64,000 nt of DNA from contig LFSA01000021.1 in NCBI GenBank assembly GCA_001512635.1, positions 1 to 64,000 of the forward strand. Reading direction: 5' to 3'. This DNA comes from Pelotomaculum sp. DTU098. GTDB taxonomy: Bacteria; Bacillota; Desulfotomaculia; Desulfotomaculales; Pelotomaculaceae. How positions within the stretch are numbered: the first letter of the stretch is position 1; every line of letters begins with the position of its first letter. The notes beneath the pieces are model-generated. The model was given only the letters and a program-made list of their open reading frames with translations, made no database searches and was not told where the DNA came from. Shown piece after piece: positions 15,843-26,424 of this stretch. The translations under genes and the position numbers were made by a program.

Positions 15843-15989
15843 ATGGCATTTGGTTTAGTAGGAGGCGCAGCCAGTGGCGCTTCAGGAGGGGCATTTGACG
15901 GAGCAGGCGCCTGCGGACAGAACGTAGCTTTTATCCTCTTCCTGATCCTGATTCTGCTGGTCATCGGATTTGGTTTCTTCTTCATCTAG
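15843..15989 (+). CDS. Tiny Gly-rich single-TM protein, YjcZ-like (copy 3)
   Basis: A 48-aa protein preceded by AAAAGGAGG. Its head is Gly/Ala-rich (MAFGLVGGAASGASGGAF), and the tail helix AFILFLILILLVIGFGFFFI differs from copy 2 at only two or three positions. The pair is a recent tandem duplication 100 bp apart, probably transcribed together and ended by the terminator at 16133-16162. The family is the tiny YjcZ-type sporulation membrane protein group; the molecular role is unknown. Confidence 0.8.
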   Translation: MAFGLVGGAASGASGGAFDGAGACGQNVAFILFLILILLVIGFGFFFI

Positions 15990-16132
15990 AATAAAACAGA
16001 TATCATCCATCTTCCTTACCGGAATATAGACGGCTGGTCCGGCAAATCCACCAAGTTTTCAAAAAACCGCCGGTCTTGCCTGTAACTTTCCAGAGAAGGA
16101 TACAATTTCATTAATTCTAAAACCCCCCTAAA

Positions 16133-16162
16133 GGAAGCCGCTCTTAGCGGTTTCCTATTTTT
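16133..16162 (+). terminator. Rho-independent terminator of the tiny TM gene pair
   Basis: GGAAGCCGCT-CTT-AGCGGTTTCC (10 bp, one G-T pair) is followed by TATTTTT on the plus strand. It lies between the tiny genes and the 3' end of convergent murA, and may also slow murA readthrough from the other side. Confidence 0.85.
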
Positions 16163-16208
16163 GCAGCAAGCCCTTTCCTTGTCCATTAAACAATTAAAAA
16201 AAGAGCCA

Positions 16209-17468
16209 CTAGTTGTGAACTCTAATTATTCTTGCTCCGAGGGAGTTATATTTTACTTCCAGCCTCTCGTAACCGCGGTCGATATGGTGTACATTTTCCA
16301 GGACGGTACCGTCTTCGGCGGCCAGGGCTGCCAGCACCAGCGACGCCCCGGCCCTCAGGTCACTGGCCTCCAGGTAGGCCCCGCTGAGCTTTTCAACCCC
16401 CTTGATGATGGCCGACTGACCCTCTACCTTAATGTCAGCCCCCATTCTGCGCAGTTCTGCCACATGCTTAAACCGGTTTTCAAAGATGGTCTCGGTTATA
16501 ACGCTGGTACCCTCTGCCAGGCTTAATAGCGCCATCATCTGGGGCTGCATGTCGGTGGGGAAACCCGGATAGTGCATGGTTTTGATATCGACGGCTTTAA
16601 CCCGCCCGTTCCCCTGCACTTTGACATAATCGTCCCCTACGGTTATGCTTACGCCAGCTTCCCTGAGCTTGGCAATCAGGGGCTCCAGGTGTTCCGGGAT
16701 AACATTGGTTACCGTCACTTCCCCCCCTGTTATAGCTGCCGCCACCATGTGTGTCCCCGCCTCGATCCGGTCGGGGATTACAGTATGCACGGCAGGGATT
16801 AATTCTCTGGGCCGTACACCCTCGATTTTGATTGTATCTGTTCCGGCGCCCTTGACCCTGGCCCCCATCTTGTTTAAAAAATTTTGCAGGTCGACGATTT
16901 CCGGCTCCTTAGCCGCATTCCGGATAACCGTAACACCCTCCGCCAGGACTGCCGACATCATAATATTTTCAGTGGCCCCTACGCTTGGCAAGTCCAGGTG
17001 AATATCAGTGCCCCGGAGCTTTTTAGCTTCTGCCGTGATGTAACCGAACTTCTCCTGAATGGTTGCACCCAGAGCCTGCAAGCCTTTTAGATGAAGGTTC
17101 ATGGGGCGGCTGCCAATCTGGCAGCCGCCAGGGTAGGAGATCTTTACCCGGCCGAACCTCCCCAGCAGGGAACCCAGAACAAGGTTTGAGGCGCGCATGC
17201 GGCGCATCAATTCTTCGCTTATTTCAACTGATTGTATGTTTGAAGTGTCAATTTCAATTGTATTGCGGTCACTGACGATTTTTGCCCCAAGGTAAGTGAG
17301 CACGTCTTTCATCACTGAGACGTCCCTTAACTGGGGTACCTCGTAAATGGTGCTCTTGCCGGCGTTGAGGATACTCGCCGCCAGAATCGGCAAAGTTGCA
17401 TTCTTCGAGCCGCTGGTCCGAATGGTACCTTTCAGGCGGTTGCCACCTACGATCACAAACTTTTGCAC
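16209..17468 (-). CDS. murA: UDP-N-acetylglucosamine 1-carboxyvinyltransferase
   Basis: The first committed enzyme of peptidoglycan synthesis (419 aa): it transfers enolpyruvate from PEP to UDP-GlcNAc in the cytoplasm. The catalytic loop [18 protein letters not shown] has the PEP-binding Cys at residue 116, so the protein should be fosfomycin-sensitive in principle. N-terminal [17 protein letters not shown] is the UDP-GlcNAc-binding signature. It is the last gene of the mur run, 14 bp after murB. The two tiny membrane genes on the other strand separate it from divIB. Confidence 0.97.
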   Translation of the reverse strand: MQKFVIVGGNRLKGTIRTSGSKNATLPILAASILNAGKSTIYEVPQLRDVSVMKDVLTYLGAKIVSDRNTIEIDTSNIQSVEISEELMRRMRASNLVLGSLLGRFGRVKISYPGGCQIGSRPMNLHLKGLQALGATIQEKFGYITAEAKKLRGTDIHLDLPSVGATENIMMSAVLAEGVTVIRNAAKEPEIVDLQNFLNKMGARVKGAGTDTIKIEGVRPRELIPAVHTVIPDRIEAGTHMVAAAITGGEVTVTNVIPEHLEPLIAKLREAGVSITVGDDYVKVQGNGRVKAVDIKTMHYPGFPTDMQPQMMALLSLAEGTSVITETIFENRFKHVAELRRMGADIKVEGQSAIIKGVEKLSGAYLEASDLRAGASLVLAALAAEDGTVLENVHHIDRGYERLEVKYNSLGARIIRVHN

Positions 17469-17482
17469 ACTGCCACCTCCGC

Positions 17483-18394
17483 CTAATCATTACCGATTAC
17501 CTTTATTTCCAGCTGCAATTCAACCCCAAAGCAGCCAAGCACCTTTTCCCTGGCTAGTTCGATTAATCTAAGGATATCCCGGGACGTGGCTGAACCCAGG
17601 TTAATGATAAAGTTAGCGTGAACGGTAGATATTTGAGCGTCCCCAATCCTCAAGCCCTTCAGGCCCGCCGCCTCGATCAAACGTCCGGCGGAATCCCCAG
17701 GCGGGTTTTTGAACACACTTCCAGCATTGGGGTAACCCAGGGGCTGGGTTTGCCTGCGCCTGGCGAGATACCTCTCCATTTCTGCGGTGATTTCATTTTT
17801 ATCCCTGTAATAACAGATAAATTCAGCCTCCACCACAATGGCAGGATCAGTTTGCAGAATACTGGAGCGGTAACCGAAGGAAAAATCTTTATTCGCTTTC
17901 TGATAAAACTCCCCTTCCAGGCTGAGCAGCAGTACCTTGTTAACCAGGGAACAAATGCTGGAGCCGTTGGCCCCCGCGTTCATAACCACCGCTCCACCAA
18001 CGGTTCCGGGTATGCCCGCTGAGAATTCAAAGCCACCCAGTCCTTTATCCCGGGCAACTGACGCAACTGCGGCCAGTTTTGCCCCTGCCTCCGCGGTGAT
18101 CCTCAGGTCCCTGGTTACAATCCTCCCCAGGCCGCTGCCGATTTTGACAACAATACCCCGTATCCCTTCTTCAGTAACCAGCAGATTGGAACCATTACCA
18201 ATTACCAGAAGGGGAACCTGCCGCCGGTGAGCATGGGACACCACAAGCTGCAATTCTTCACGGCTGGCTGGTTCAACAAAAATCTCACATGGACCGCCGA
18301 TACGCCAGCTGGTATGGTTTTTCATCGGCTCCCCGGCACGCACCTTACCGGGCAAAAGCTCCTGTAGCTCACGGCAGATAGCTGAATCAGCCAA
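17483..18394 (-). CDS. murB: UDP-N-acetylmuramate dehydrogenase
   Basis: The FAD enzyme that reduces UDP-GlcNAc-enolpyruvate to UDP-MurNAc with NADPH (303 aa). The FAD domain shows [10 protein letters not shown] and [19 protein letters not shown]; the catalytic C-terminal domain shows [11 protein letters not shown], with the Ser that protonates the intermediate. The compact length and lack of the Tyr loop mark it as a type II MurB. The start overlaps the murC stop by 8 bp, indicating translational coupling, and murA follows after 14 bp. Confidence 0.96.
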   Translation of the reverse strand: MADSAICRELQELLPGKVRAGEPMKNHTSWRIGGPCEIFVEPASREELQLVVSHAHRRQVPLLVIGNGSNLLVTEEGIRGIVVKIGSGLGRIVTRDLRITAEAGAKLAAVASVARDKGLGGFEFSAGIPGTVGGAVVMNAGANGSSICSLVNKVLLLSLEGEFYQKANKDFSFGYRSSILQTDPAIVVEAEFICYYRDKNEITAEMERYLARRRQTQPLGYPNAGSVFKNPPGDSAGRLIEAAGLKGLRIGDAQISTVHANFIINLGSATSRDILRLIELAREKVLGCFGVELQLEIKVIGND

Positions 18395-19772
18395 TTTTAT
18401 GACGCTCCTTTAATCTGTTGACCAGTTCGACTCCAGCACACCAGATATCACCCGCTCCCATGGTCAAAATCATATCCCCGGGACGGGCTGTCTCAACCAG
18501 GTAATCCACAATTTGCTGACGGGTTGGCAGGTAGACGACCTTTCGGCCTTCGTGCTTTTCGATGGCTGATACTATTGTTCTGGCAGAAACCCCTTTGATG
18601 GGCCTTTCTCCGGCGCTGTAGATATCGCTAATAATAATTATATCCGCGTCGCTGAAAGCATCCCCGAAGCGTTCGCCCAGCAGCGAAGTCCGGGTATAGC
18701 GGTGCGGCTGGAAAACGCCCAGCACCCGCCCGGTTTTGATCTGCCTTGCCGCTTTCAGGGTTGCTTTAATCTCAGAAGGATGGTGGGCATAATCATCGAT
18801 CACCTTAATCCCACCTACCTCACCTCTTAGCTGAAACCTGCGCCCGGCCCCCCTAAATGTTTTAAGTGACTCGGAGATTCCGTCAAAGGGCAGGCCGATA
18901 AAACGTCCCACCGCCACTGCGGCCAGGGCGTTGGACAGGTTGTGAATTCCCGGTACGCTTAACTCCAGGGTTCCCAGTAGTTCCCCCCGCTCCCAAACAT
19001 CGCCTGCTGTGGCCTGTCCGTTGAAGCAGACATTTTGTAAGGTATAGTCAGCTTCAAGGCAGTCCACGGCATAAGTCAGGTAGGGACGCTTATACCCCTT
19101 CAAAAGTTCTCTGATAACGGGATTGTCATAGCAAACCACAGCTACTCCCGCATCGGGCACCTTGGCCATAAAATCACTGAATGCCGCTACAATGTTGTCA
19201 AAGCTCTTGTAATAATCAAGATGATCGTCTTCAATATTGGTAATAACTTCAATAAAGGGGTCCAGTTTCAAAAAAGAGCCATCGCTCTCATCCGCTTCCG
19301 CGACCAGATAGTCTCCCCCACCAAGTTTGGCGTTTCCGCCGATTTCTGACAAATCACCTCCAATTAGAATGGTGGGGTCCAGCTTATTCATCTCCAGAAT
19401 TAGAGCTATCATGGACGTTGTGGTTGTTTTTCCGTGCGCCCCTGCAATAGCGATGCCCTTTTGACGCCGCATCAACCAGGCCAGCATCTCGCCCCGGTGC
19501 ATAATTGGAATTCCCTTTTCCCGGGCCTTGAGCAGTTCAACGTTATCCGGGGGAATAGCAGTTGAGGTGACAACAAGATCGGCGCCCTCCAGGTTTTCTT
19601 CCGCGTGCCCCAGGTAGCATATTGCCCCTAAGGCTTCCAGCCTTTCGCTTGCAGCCGAGGTTTTCAGGTCTGACCCGGTCACATGGTAACCCAGTTCGAG
19701 CATGATCCTGGCAATGGCACTCATACCAGTGCCGCCAATCCCAATAAAATGAACATGCTGCTTTTTCTGCAC
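18387..19772 (-). CDS. murC: UDP-N-acetylmuramate-L-alanine ligase
   Basis: The ATP-dependent Mur ligase that adds L-Ala to UDP-MurNAc (461 aa). The N-terminal nucleotide-binding motif [14 protein letters not shown] and the P-loop [11 protein letters not shown] are diagnostic of MurC rather than MurD, E or F. A later [16 protein letters not shown] block is the substrate and metal site. It opens the murC-murB-murA run and is preceded by a 160-bp AT-rich gap after murG, so a promoter there is possible. Confidence 0.96.
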   Translation of the reverse strand: MQKKQHVHFIGIGGTGMSAIARIMLELGYHVTGSDLKTSAASERLEALGAICYLGHAEENLEGADLVVTSTAIPPDNVELLKAREKGIPIMHRGEMLAWLMRRQKGIAIAGAHGKTTTTSMIALILEMNKLDPTILIGGDLSEIGGNAKLGGGDYLVAEADESDGSFLKLDPFIEVITNIEDDHLDYYKSFDNIVAAFSDFMAKVPDAGVAVVCYDNPVIRELLKGYKRPYLTYAVDCLEADYTLQNVCFNGQATAGDVWERGELLGTLELSVPGIHNLSNALAAVAVGRFIGLPFDGISESLKTFRGAGRRFQLRGEVGGIKVIDDYAHHPSEIKATLKAARQIKTGRVLGVFQPHRYTRTSLLGERFGDAFSDADIIIISDIYSAGERPIKGVSARTIVSAIEKHEGRKVVYLPTRQQIVDYLVETARPGDMILTMGAGDIWCAGVELVNRLKERHKIG

Positions 19773-19935
19773 TAATTACATCTCCTTCCTGGCCGGGTTT
19801 AACCTTGAGTTAAAACAAATCCATTAAAATATAGAATATACTATGCATTTCTCCATCTAGGTGTTACATTCGTCCATTTTTAAGCTTGTCCTCTTCTTGT
19901 TTATAGTTATATTAACATAAAATAACATTTTATCT

Positions 19936-21048
19936 TTACTTTTTGATGAGATTGTCTACACAATCTATTATATCTTGCAAGGCTCTTCGCTTACCCATTC
20001 TCTTACTGGCTTCAGCCATTTGCGCCAGCAATTCCGGTTTATTCAACAACTCTTCTATCTTCTGGCAGAGGATTTCTCCCTTCAGATGCCTGTCCAACAC
20101 AACCTGAGCTGCGCCCTCTTTTTCCAGGGCACGGGCGTTGAACTCCTGGTGGTTTTCTGCCGCATAGGGATAAGGGATCAAGATTGACGGAAGTCCGAGG
20201 GCTGTTAATTCGGCTAGAGTAGCCGCACCTGCCCTGCTTATAACCAGGTCGGCCGCCGCCAGGGCATCCTGCATATTATAAAGGTATGAACTAACTGTAA
20301 CATTCCCAAATTTAGCCAGGTCCATACCCTCTCTTGAGCAGGCCTCAAGAAAATCCTCGTAACCCAACTTGCCGGTTACATGCAGGATATTCAGCCTGGG
20401 ATCACCGGCATATTTTTTAAGCACCACCAGCATTGCCTGGTTGATGGACCTTGCTCCCCGGCTTCCCCCAAAGGACAGCAACAGGAAACGGTCAGCTTCA
20501 AAGTTAAGTTTTTTGAGCCCCGCTTCCCTGTTTGCCTGTAAGATTTCCGGGCGTACTGGCAACCCGGTAAGAACTACTTTTTCCCTTTGCGGAAAATAAC
20601 GTAGCGATTCGGCGAAGGTCACGGCAACCCTGGAGACAAAGCGTGCTAGAATCCGGTTCGTAACCCCCGGCAGCGCATTCTGCTCGTGAATCAATGTTGG
20701 GATCCCCTTAAGGCCTGCCGCCAGAACCACCGGGCCGCATACATAACCACCGGTCCCAATCACTGCCCGGGGGCGAAAGCGCCTGATAATCTTAGAAGCT
20801 TGCCAGAAACCGCGCCCGGCCTGCCAGAGAACCCCCAGGTTCTTAAGCGACAGTTTCCGTTTCAGCCCGGCAGAGGGTATTCCCTGGAAGGGCAATCCTT
20901 CCCTGGGGACGATCTCCGCCTCCATGCCACCCCTGGTTCCAACATAAAGGATTTCAGCTCCGGGATACCTGTCCAGAAGTCCCCGGGCAATGGCCAGGGC
21001 GGGGTAAATATGACCGCCTGTCCCCCCTCCCGACACAATAAAACGCAA
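19936..21048 (-). CDS. murG: UDP-GlcNAc:lipid I GlcNAc-transferase (MurG)
   Basis: The GT28 enzyme that converts lipid I to lipid II on the inner membrane face (370 aa). The N-terminal Gly-rich loop [19 protein letters not shown] is the family signature; the C-terminal domain shows [11 protein letters not shown] and [18 protein letters not shown] for the donor nucleotide. I chose the TTG at 21048: it gives the usual N-terminus LRFIVSGGG and has AGAGAGGTGG ~6 nt upstream. The frame stays open ~85 codons further, over the end of ftsW, but that part resembles nothing in the family. Confidence 0.96.
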   Translation of the reverse strand: MRFIVSGGGTGGHIYPALAIARGLLDRYPGAEILYVGTRGGMEAEIVPREGLPFQGIPSAGLKRKLSLKNLGVLWQAGRGFWQASKIIRRFRPRAVIGTGGYVCGPVVLAAGLKGIPTLIHEQNALPGVTNRILARFVSRVAVTFAESLRYFPQREKVVLTGLPVRPEILQANREAGLKKLNFEADRFLLLSFGGSRGARSINQAMLVVLKKYAGDPRLNILHVTGKLGYEDFLEACSREGMDLAKFGNVTVSSYLYNMQDALAAADLVISRAGAATLAELTALGLPSILIPYPYAAENHQEFNARALEKEGAAQVVLDRHLKGEILCQKIEELLNKPELLAQMAEASKRMGKRRALQDIIDCVDNLIKK

Positions 21049-21065
21049 GGCTTCCACCTCTCTTC

Positions 21066-22169
21066 TTACCGGGTCTTGCAGAACTTCGAAATATTGAGCA
21101 GAATCCCCACCCCGGCCATGGTAATCAGCAGGGAGGTCCCGCCGTAACTGATAAAGGGCAGGGGGATGCCGGTAACCGGAAGGGACCCGGTTACAACACC
21201 GATATTGATAATCGCCTGTACCCCAACCCAGGCGGTGATCCCGGTTGCCAGCAGGCTGGCAAAGGGGTCCTGGGAATTTATCGCAATCTTGAGCCCCCTC
21301 CAAACAAACAGGATGAAGAGCATAATGACCAGGGAAGCCCCGATAAATCCCAGTTCTTCAGCTGTAATGGCAAAGATGAAGTCGGTGTGATTTTCCGGGA
21401 GATACAGGAATTTCTGCTTGCTCTGGCCCAGGCCCAGACCGAATAGCCCGCCGGAGCCAATGGCGTAGAGGCCCTGGATAATATGGAAACCGGTGTCCTG
21501 GGGATCGGCCCAGGGATCCAGAAAGGCCAGAAAACGCCGCATCCGGTACGGCTCCAGGTAAATAGCCAGCCCCACAGCAACAATTCCGGCCAGGCAGAGG
21601 CTTCCCAAATGTGACAATCTGGCTCCCGCGGCAAAAATCATCACAAAAATGATTCCAGCCAGGGATACTGCTGTCCCCAGGTCCGGCTGGCAGATGATTA
21701 AGGCCGAAGCGAGAATAAGAATTATCAAATAGGGCAAAACTCCCTTGGAAAAATATTTTACCCTGTCTTTTTGTATGGACAGGCCGTAAGCTGTAAAGAT
21801 AATGACGGATAACTTGACCAGTTCAGCTGGGGAAAAGGACATGGGGCCGAAGTCGATCCAACGCCGGGCTTCATTTACCTCCTCTCCAATGCCGGGAATT
21901 AACACCAATACCAGGGAAATAAAGGCAACAATTAACAAGGGCACGGCGTATTGCTTAAGCCGCCAGTAGTTATAGTTCATTGTGATGAACATGGCCAGCA
22001 AGCCCAGTACGGCCCAGATTACCTGCCGTTTGAAGTAGTAAAAACTGTCATTATAATGGATTAAAGTACTGTATTCGCTGGCGCTGAAAACCATGACCAC
22101 ACCGATGCTCAAAAGACTCAGCACAGTTAAAAAGAGAACAAAATCCGGAGCATTCCTTTTAACCCGCAT
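21066..22169 (-). CDS. ftsW: Septal or spore-cortex peptidoglycan polymerase FtsW/SpoVE (SEDS)
   Basis: A ten-helix SEDS glycosyltransferase that polymerises lipid II with a partner class B PBP (367 aa). SEDS features include VMVFSASEY near the N-terminus, [20 protein letters not shown] with [10 protein letters not shown], and the C-terminal [15 protein letters not shown]. The ATG at 22169 lies 8 nt after GGGGGTG; another ATG is at 22175. It stands between murD and murG, the place of spoVE in Bacillus, and no second SEDS gene is in the window, so it could serve division, cortex synthesis or both. A SpoVD-type PBP upstream is the probable partner. Confidence 0.94.
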   Translation of the reverse strand: MRVKRNAPDFVLFLTVLSLLSIGVVMVFSASEYSTLIHYNDSFYYFKRQVIWAVLGLLAMFITMNYNYWRLKQYAVPLLIVAFISLVLVLIPGIGEEVNEARRWIDFGPMSFSPAELVKLSVIIFTAYGLSIQKDRVKYFSKGVLPYLIILILASALIICQPDLGTAVSLAGIIFVMIFAAGARLSHLGSLCLAGIVAVGLAIYLEPYRMRRFLAFLDPWADPQDTGFHIIQGLYAIGSGGLFGLGLGQSKQKFLYLPENHTDFIFAITAEELGFIGASLVIMLFILFVWRGLKIAINSQDPFASLLATGITAWVGVQAIINIGVVTGSLPVTGIPLPFISYGGTSLLITMAGVGILLNISKFCKTR

Positions 22170-22288
22170 GGTCATCACCCCCGTGTCGCCGGACACCGGC
22201 GCTGCCGGTTTCAGACGTTAATTCCCAGCTAGACATCCATGCTGCTGGCGTGGCACCAGCATAAAGGATGAAAATGCTATTCTTTAGT

Positions 22289-23656
22289 TTAGAGATTCTG
22301 CTCCTTGAAACCCTTTACAATTTCCTTAAACAGGTCCCCGCGCTCCTCATAACTATTAAACATATCCCAGCTGGCACAGGCTGGAGACAGGAGTACAATG
22401 TCACCCGGCCGGGCCGCACGGCGGGCCAGCTGGACGGCCTCCCGGAAATCGCCTGCGTACAGGATGTTTTCAAAGCCCTTGTCCCGGGCGGCAGCAGCGA
22501 TATGCTGGGCGCTTTGCCCCAGAACCACCAGGGCCCTGGCCTTCTCCTTCACCTTCCCGGCAAAGAGGCTGAAATCACTACCCTTGTTCTTACCGCCGGC
22601 AATGAGGACAATCGGTTCTTCATAGGCCTCCAGCGCCTTGATGGCAGCATCCGGGTTGGTTCCCTTGGAATCATTGATATAGCGCACCCCGTCGATTTCG
22701 GCCACAAATTCCAGCCGGTGGCTGACCCCTTTAAATTCCCGCAGGCTATCAGCCAGTACATCTCTCTCCACTCCCAGCACCTTTGTGGCGGCAACAGCAG
22801 CCAGAGCGTTCTCTAAGTTATGCGCGCCGGGAATACCCAGCTCATTGACCCTGCATATGATTTCCTCGAGCCGGCCAAACCTGGCGAGTATTTTCCCTTC
22901 CCGGACAAACACACCCTCCTCCAGGGTAGCCTTGCGGCTAAAATAAACAACCTGGCCCCGGAGTCCTTTTCCAAGGGCGGCCGTGTTGGCGTCATCGTAA
23001 TTCAGGACGGCATAGTCACCCGGTTCCTGCCCGGCAACTATTTTTAATTTGGCCTTAGTATAGTTTTCCATGTTGCCGTGCCGGTCCAGGTGGTCCGGGG
23101 TAATGTTCAGGATGATACCTACTTTGGGCTTAAAAGTAGTTGCCGTTTCCAGTTGAAAGCTGGATACTTCGGCCACAATTATGTCACCGTTTCCAAACCG
23201 CTCCACCTCGGTCAGCAGGGGCCTTCCGATATTACCCCCCACCAGCACATTTTTTCCGGCTCGCTTGAATATTTCGCCAATCAGCGTGGTGGTGGTGGTT
23301 TTCCCGTTCGTTCCCGTGACGGCAACAATCGGTGCCCTGGCAAAACGATAAGCAAGTTCAAGTTCACCGGTAACAGGTATGCCGTGTTTTTGGGCATCCC
23401 TGGCGGGTTTTTCGGTCAGGGGGACGCCGGGACTCAGCACAACCAGTTCAAAGCTGTCGCGCTCCACCCTGGGATAACCGCCGGTCTGAATCTGGACTCC
23501 GGCAGCAGACAGCTGTTCCAGTTCGCCCCGGGGATCGCCGGGGCGGCCGGCGTCAGCAAGAACTACTGCTGCACCTTTAGCGCAGAGGAAACGGGAAACG
23601 GCCACACCGCTTTTACCGGCGCCGATAACCAAGACCTTCTTATCTTTGAAGTTCAT
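22289..23656 (-). CDS. murD: UDP-N-acetylmuramoyl-L-alanine-D-glutamate ligase
   Basis: The Mur ligase that adds D-Glu (455 aa). The N-terminal motif KKVLVIGAGKSGVAVSRFL, the P-loop GTNGKTTTTTLIGEIF and HNLENALAAVAA are visible, along with INDSKGTNPDAAIKAL, which is specific for MurD. I chose the ATG at 23656 because GGAAAGGTG lies 7 nt upstream; the frame extends nine codons further. It belongs to the spoVD-murE-murF-mraY-murD-ftsW-murG run. Confidence 0.96.
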   Translation of the reverse strand: MNFKDKKVLVIGAGKSGVAVSRFLCAKGAAVVLADAGRPGDPRGELEQLSAAGVQIQTGGYPRVERDSFELVVLSPGVPLTEKPARDAQKHGIPVTGELELAYRFARAPIVAVTGTNGKTTTTTLIGEIFKRAGKNVLVGGNIGRPLLTEVERFGNGDIIVAEVSSFQLETATTFKPKVGIILNITPDHLDRHGNMENYTKAKLKIVAGQEPGDYAVLNYDDANTAALGKGLRGQVVYFSRKATLEEGVFVREGKILARFGRLEEIICRVNELGIPGAHNLENALAAVAATKVLGVERDVLADSLREFKGVSHRLEFVAEIDGVRYINDSKGTNPDAAIKALEAYEEPIVLIAGGKNKGSDFSLFAGKVKEKARALVVLGQSAQHIAAAARDKGFENILYAGDFREAVQLARRAARPGDIVLLSPACASWDMFNSYEERGDLFKEIVKGFKEQNL

Positions 23657-23819
23657 CAAACTGCACCTTTCCGAAAAGGACACGCCTTCTCATTATTTAT
23701 TCAATAACCTTTGCAAAAAGACCAGCGTATTTTTGAAACGCAAATGGCTAACCCCTTGCGCATAACGCACCGCTTCAGTAAACCAGGCATACCGCTAAGA
23801 AAACCGGTTAGTCCCGCCC

Positions 23820-24890
23820 TTAGAGACCGTACAAGCCGGCCAGGCCAAGGGCAGCCAGGAACAGGGTGACCGCCCAGAAAGTAAGGACAACCCGGTTCTC
23901 TTCCCAGCCGCCCAGTTCAAAGTGGTGGTGCAGGGGGCTCATCCGGAACACCCGGCGGCCTGTGGTCTGGAAAGAAATCACCTGGATTATTACGGACAGA
24001 GCCTCCACTACAAAGATACCCCCGATGATTACCAGGAATAGCTCCCTTCCGCTAATCACGGCGGCAGCCCCCAGCCCTCCACCCAGGGCCAGGGAGCCCG
24101 TATCACCCATGAACACCCGGGCAGGGTGACGGTTATAAAACAAAAAACCTGTGCAGGCGCCGCACAACGCCGCCATGCTGATCGCCACGCCGGTTTTATC
24201 CACTGCCAGGGCTACCGGGATCATGGCCAGGGCAACCAGCGCGCTGACACCGGCAGCCAGCCCGTCCAGCCCGTCTGTCAGGTTGACCGCATTGCTGAAT
24301 CCCACGACAACAAGTATAGTGAAGATGAGAAAAGGCCACCAGCCCAGCTCCACCTGGATCCCCCCCGGTGTCAGAAAGCCGGAGAAGGGCAGGGTCAGGG
24401 CAGTGCCCCGGTCTGCATTAAATACAGCCCAGAAAGCCAGCCCGGCTGCCAGAAGGACCTGTCCCAGCAGTTTTTCCCGGGCTCTAAGACCCAGGGAACG
24501 CTTCAGCACAACCTTGATATAGTCATCCAGAAAACCGATAAACCCGTATCCTATGATTATGACCAGTACAACCAGCAGGTCGGTCTGACCCCAGCCGGTG
24601 AGCAGCCCGGCCACCAGGATCCCCGTCAAAAAGATTAGCCCGCCCATGGTGGGTGTGCCGGCCTTCTGCAGGTGCCTGGATGGACCGTCGGAACGGACAT
24701 TCTGTCCGAACTTCAGCCGTTTAAGCCAGGGAATGACCAGGGGACCCATTAGCAGGGACACAGCGAGGGCTATAACAAATGCCTGCCATAAAGAATCACT
24801 TGCAGCGCCGGTGCGCGCTAGAAACAGAAGTCCACCTGCAACTAAAAAAATAAACAGGACGGCCATTGATGCCTTCCCCAAGTTGTTCAT
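23820..24890 (-). CDS. mraY: Phospho-N-acetylmuramoyl-pentapeptide-transferase
   Basis: The polytopic enzyme that makes lipid I from UDP-MurNAc-pentapeptide and undecaprenyl phosphate (356 aa, ~10 helices). Catalytic aspartates are visible in GFLDDYIKV, NLTDGLDGLA and FMGDTGSLALGG; the conserved HHHFELGGWEE closes the active site. Early GTPTMGGLIFL is the usual first loop. GGAGG lies 5 nt before the ATG at 24890, which starts 26 bp after the murF stop. Confidence 0.97.
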   Translation of the reverse strand: MNNLGKASMAVLFIFLVAGGLLFLARTGAASDSLWQAFVIALAVSLLMGPLVIPWLKRLKFGQNVRSDGPSRHLQKAGTPTMGGLIFLTGILVAGLLTGWGQTDLLVVLVIIIGYGFIGFLDDYIKVVLKRSLGLRAREKLLGQVLLAAGLAFWAVFNADRGTALTLPFSGFLTPGGIQVELGWWPFLIFTILVVVGFSNAVNLTDGLDGLAAGVSALVALAMIPVALAVDKTGVAISMAALCGACTGFLFYNRHPARVFMGDTGSLALGGGLGAAAVISGRELFLVIIGGIFVVEALSVIIQVISFQTTGRRVFRMSPLHHHFELGGWEENRVVLTFWAVTLFLAALGLAGLYGL

Positions 24891-24915
24891 GGCTGCCTCC
24901 AGATCGTTATTTGAT

Positions 24916-26319
24916 TTATGAATGAAAAGCGGCTTTACCACTTTCAGATTTCAAAACTTCCCGGACGATTGTTTCCATTTTCATTCCCCTGGAGCCCTTA
25001 ACCAGGACCACGTCCCCATTCAGCAGCAGGTCCTTGAGAATTCTTAAGGCCCCAGCGTGTTCCGTACAGGGGAAAACCCTGTCCCGGGCCATCCCGGCCT
25101 GCACCGCGCCCTCTGCCGCAGCGGCAGCCAGATTACCGACAGTAATCAAATAATCCAGACCCTGTCCCGCAGCCTTCTTTCCAATTTCTCTGTGGATTTC
25201 TATAGCACGGGGCCCCAGTTCCAGCATATTGCCCAGTACGGCAATAGCACGCCGCCGGCCGCCGGACATATCCTTCAGTACTTCCAGAGCAGCCCTTGTT
25301 GAGGCAGGGCTGGCGTTATAGGCGTCATTAATGATGGTCAGCCCACCGGCTTCAAGGATTTCCAGGCGCATGCCGCTCAGGGATACCGTTGCCAGCCCTG
25401 CAGCAATTTCCTCCATGGTCAGGCCCAGTTCCCTCCCGGCGCCGATTGCCGCCAGGGCGTTCAGCACATTATGCCGGCCTGGCACCGGCAGGTAAAAATC
25501 ATGGCTCTCCCCTTGGAAAACCGCAGTGAAGCTGAAGCCTCCGCGCTCCGGCCGGAGATCTCGGGCCACCAGGTCGGCATACTCATCCATGCCGTAAAAG
25601 ATGACCTTTCCCCGGCAGCGTTTAGCCTCACGCCTGATAAAAGGGCTCTCCACATTCAAGAGGGCAAAACCCTCCGCCGGAATGTAATCCAGTAATTCAC
25701 CCTTTGCGGCCGCAATATTGCTCACAGTGCCCAGCCGTTCCAGGTGGGTCTCGTTAATACTGGTAATAACAGCCCCCTCCGGCCTGGCAATCCGGCTTAA
25801 GGCAGCTATTTCCCCGGGACCCCGCATGGCCATTTCCACCACGGCAGCCTCAACACTGTCGTCCAGGTCCAGCAGGGTCAGCGGGAGACCAATTTCGTTA
25901 TTAAGATTGCCTTCAGTTTTCAGAGTGCGCAGGCGCACGCCCAGGACCGCTGCCACCATGTCCTTGGTGGTGGTTTTCCCGGTACTGCCGGTAATACCCA
26001 CCACAGGACCTTTAAAACGGTCCCTGTTGTAGGCAGCCAGGGCCTGCAGCGCCGCCAGGGTATCATCCACCAGGATAACCGGGAGCCCGGGCGGCAGAGA
26101 AACCGGGCGGCTGATCACCAGCCCGCCGGCACCGGCTGCAGCAGCCTCGGCCAGAAAATCATGGGCATCGTAGCGCTCCCCGGACAAAGCAAAAAAGAGG
26201 TCGCCTTTCTTAATTTTACGGGTATCGGTTGATACCGAATGCAAGATTGTGCCTGGATCTCCCTGGATAATCCGCCCGCCGGCAACCTCTGCTATTTTAC
26301 CGATGGCAACTGCTTTCAT
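24916..26319 (-). CDS. murF: UDP-MurNAc-tripeptide D-Ala-D-Ala ligase
   Basis: The ligase that finishes the pentapeptide by adding D-Ala-D-Ala (467 aa). It shows the N-terminal STDTRKIKKGDLFFAL, the P-loop GITGSTGKTTTKDM, the MurF-specific GNLNNEIGLPLTLL, and INDAYNASPASTRAAL. The C-terminal KGSRGMKMETIV is also typical. It is followed at 26 bp by mraY and preceded at ~105 bp by murE, as in other Clostridia. Confidence 0.97.
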   Translation of the reverse strand: MKAVAIGKIAEVAGGRIIQGDPGTILHSVSTDTRKIKKGDLFFALSGERYDAHDFLAEAAAAGAGGLVISRPVSLPPGLPVILVDDTLAALQALAAYNRDRFKGPVVGITGSTGKTTTKDMVAAVLGVRLRTLKTEGNLNNEIGLPLTLLDLDDSVEAAVVEMAMRGPGEIAALSRIARPEGAVITSINETHLERLGTVSNIAAAKGELLDYIPAEGFALLNVESPFIRREAKRCRGKVIFYGMDEYADLVARDLRPERGGFSFTAVFQGESHDFYLPVPGRHNVLNALAAIGAGRELGLTMEEIAAGLATVSLSGMRLEILEAGGLTIINDAYNASPASTRAALEVLKDMSGGRRRAIAVLGNMLELGPRAIEIHREIGKKAAGQGLDYLITVGNLAAAAAEGAVQAGMARDRVFPCTEHAGALRILKDLLLNGDVVLVKGSRGMKMETIVREVLKSESGKAAFHS

Positions 26320-26424
26320 AACAACCTCCGTTTCAAGTCCGGCCGCATTAAAGGGGCCGGGAAAACATTACTTCCGGGGTTAGCCTGCCGGGGCAGATCT
26401 ACCTCCGAGCTTAAACCTTTTAGA

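Noticed and set aside
19936-21303. MurG read with an 85-codon N-terminal extension
   Set aside because: The extension lies over the end of ftsW and matches no MurG; TTG at 21048 with an upstream ribosome binding site gives the normal N-terminus.
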